From positions 1 through 23,323 of the forward strand of contig DASRHK010000079.1 in NCBI GenBank assembly GCA_035650495.1: a stretch of DNA of 23,323 nucleotides, written 5' to 3'. The translations under genes were made by a program, and so were the position numbers. The notes below the pieces were generated by a model, which made no database searches, was not told the DNA's origin, and saw nothing but the letters and a program-made list of their open reading frames with translations. This stretch comes from DASRHK01 sp035650495 (GTDB lineage Bacteria; Pseudomonadota; Gammaproteobacteria; Nevskiales; Nevskiaceae). This document shows, piece after piece, positions 22,892 to 23,323 of this stretch (positions are counted from its first letter, which is position 1; the number at the start of each line of letters is the position of its first letter).

Positions 22892-23323
22892 CTATAGCGA
22901 CGCTTTGCGCAGCCGCAGCGCGTTGCCGATCACCGAAACCGAGCTCACGCTCATCGCCGCGCTCGCGATCACCGGCGACAGCAGCACGCCGAAGACCGGA
23001 TAGAGCAGGCCCGCCGCGATGGGCACGCCGAGCGCGTTGTAGACGAACGCGAAGAACAGGTTCTGGCGGATGTTGCTCATGGTCTTGCGCGAGAGCGCGA
23101 CGGCCTTGGCGATGCCGCGCAGGTCGCCCTTGACCAGCGTGATGGCGGCGGATTCCATCGCGACGTCGGTGCCGGTGCCCATCGCGATGCCGACTTGCGC
23201 CTGGGCCAGCGCCGGCGCGTCGTTGACACCGTCGCCCGCCATCGCGACGACGCGGCCGTCGGCCTGCAGATCCTTCACGATGCGCGCCTTGTCCTGCGGC
23301 AGCACGTCCGCGACGACGCCGTC
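22892..23323 (-). CDS. Copper-type P1B ATPase, C-terminal part (runs off the window)
   Basis: 143 residues to the window edge; the frame stays open to base 23323, so the 5' part lies outside. Visible are the end of the P-domain, with LPQDKARIVKDLQ and the hinge motif GDGVNDAPALAQA, then the last two membrane helices. The penultimate helix has the YN pair (FAFVYNALGVP) and the last has MSVSS (AAMSVSSVSVIGNALRLR). Both sets are the Cu+-binding residues of CopA-type ATPases, so export of Cu(I) is the best call, with silver also possible. The metal-binding N-terminal domains and the CPC motif cannot be seen. It ends 20 bases from the convergent hydrolase. Confidence 0.93.
   Translation of the reverse strand, partial: DGVVADVLPQDKARIVKDLQADGRVVAMAGDGVNDAPALAQAQVGIAMGTGTDVAMESAAITLVKGDLRGIAKAVALSRKTMSNIRQNLFFAFVYNALGVPIAAGLLYPVFGVLLSPVIASAAMSVSSVSVIGNALRLRKASL

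Noticed and set aside
1..23323. Mobile elements, CRISPR arrays, tRNA or rRNA genes
   Set aside because: No transposase or integrase motif, no regularly spaced repeats, no cloverleaf or rRNA sequence seen on reading both strands.

Overview
The window is high-GC, densely packed DNA of proteobacterial type. An arginine succinyltransferase (AST) pathway pair, a GspA/GspB secretion-assembly pair, lipoprotein alginate lyases, hybrid histidine kinases and an α-amino-acid ester hydrolase of the Xanthomonas type together suggest a free-living, polymer- and aromatic-degrading gammaproteobacterium near the Xanthomonadales/Steroidobacter group. That placement is inference from gene content, not from a marker gene. 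I see no tRNA, rRNA, CRISPR array, insertion sequence or integrase, and no gene-free stretch over 300 bases.

Region 1 (1-4601) covers secreted hydrolases. The tail of an α/β hydrolase overlaps a lipoprotein α/β hydrolase on the + strand. Convergent to these are a small exported His-rich protein and two tandem, duplicated PL7 alginate-lyase lipoproteins on the - strand. A strong intrinsic terminator lies between the first lyase and the His-rich gene, directly against the latter's ribosome binding site. Region 2 (4602-7276, -) is gspA-gspB, a peptidoglycan-linked ATPase pair for secretin assembly. Region 3 (7304-8504, +) is an SPFH/band-7 membrane protein followed by a tiny Arc-type ribbon-helix-helix protein, with a 14-bp perfect palindrome over the predicted -10 box.

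Region 4 (8501-15481, -) is the most notable. A complete soluble di-iron monooxygenase of the toluene/alkene type (hydroxylase α, γ and β subunits, Rieske ferredoxin, effector) has no reductase gene. It runs by 1-8 base overlaps directly into a PAS histidine kinase, a single-domain response regulator and a REC-HK-REC hybrid kinase. A stand-alone receiver resembling the hybrid kinase's last domain sits just upstream of the α subunit. None of these regulators has a DNA-binding domain.

Region 5 (15545-20926, -) is a tightly coupled operon: astD, a phospholipase-D-fold lipoprotein, an exported unknown protein, astB and an ElaA-type acetyltransferase. It combines two steps of arginine catabolism with two envelope proteins; astA, astC and astE are not in the window. 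Divergent from it is a secreted α-amino-acid ester hydrolase (20979-22871, +), which converges on the C-terminal part of a copper-type P1B ATPase that runs off the right edge.
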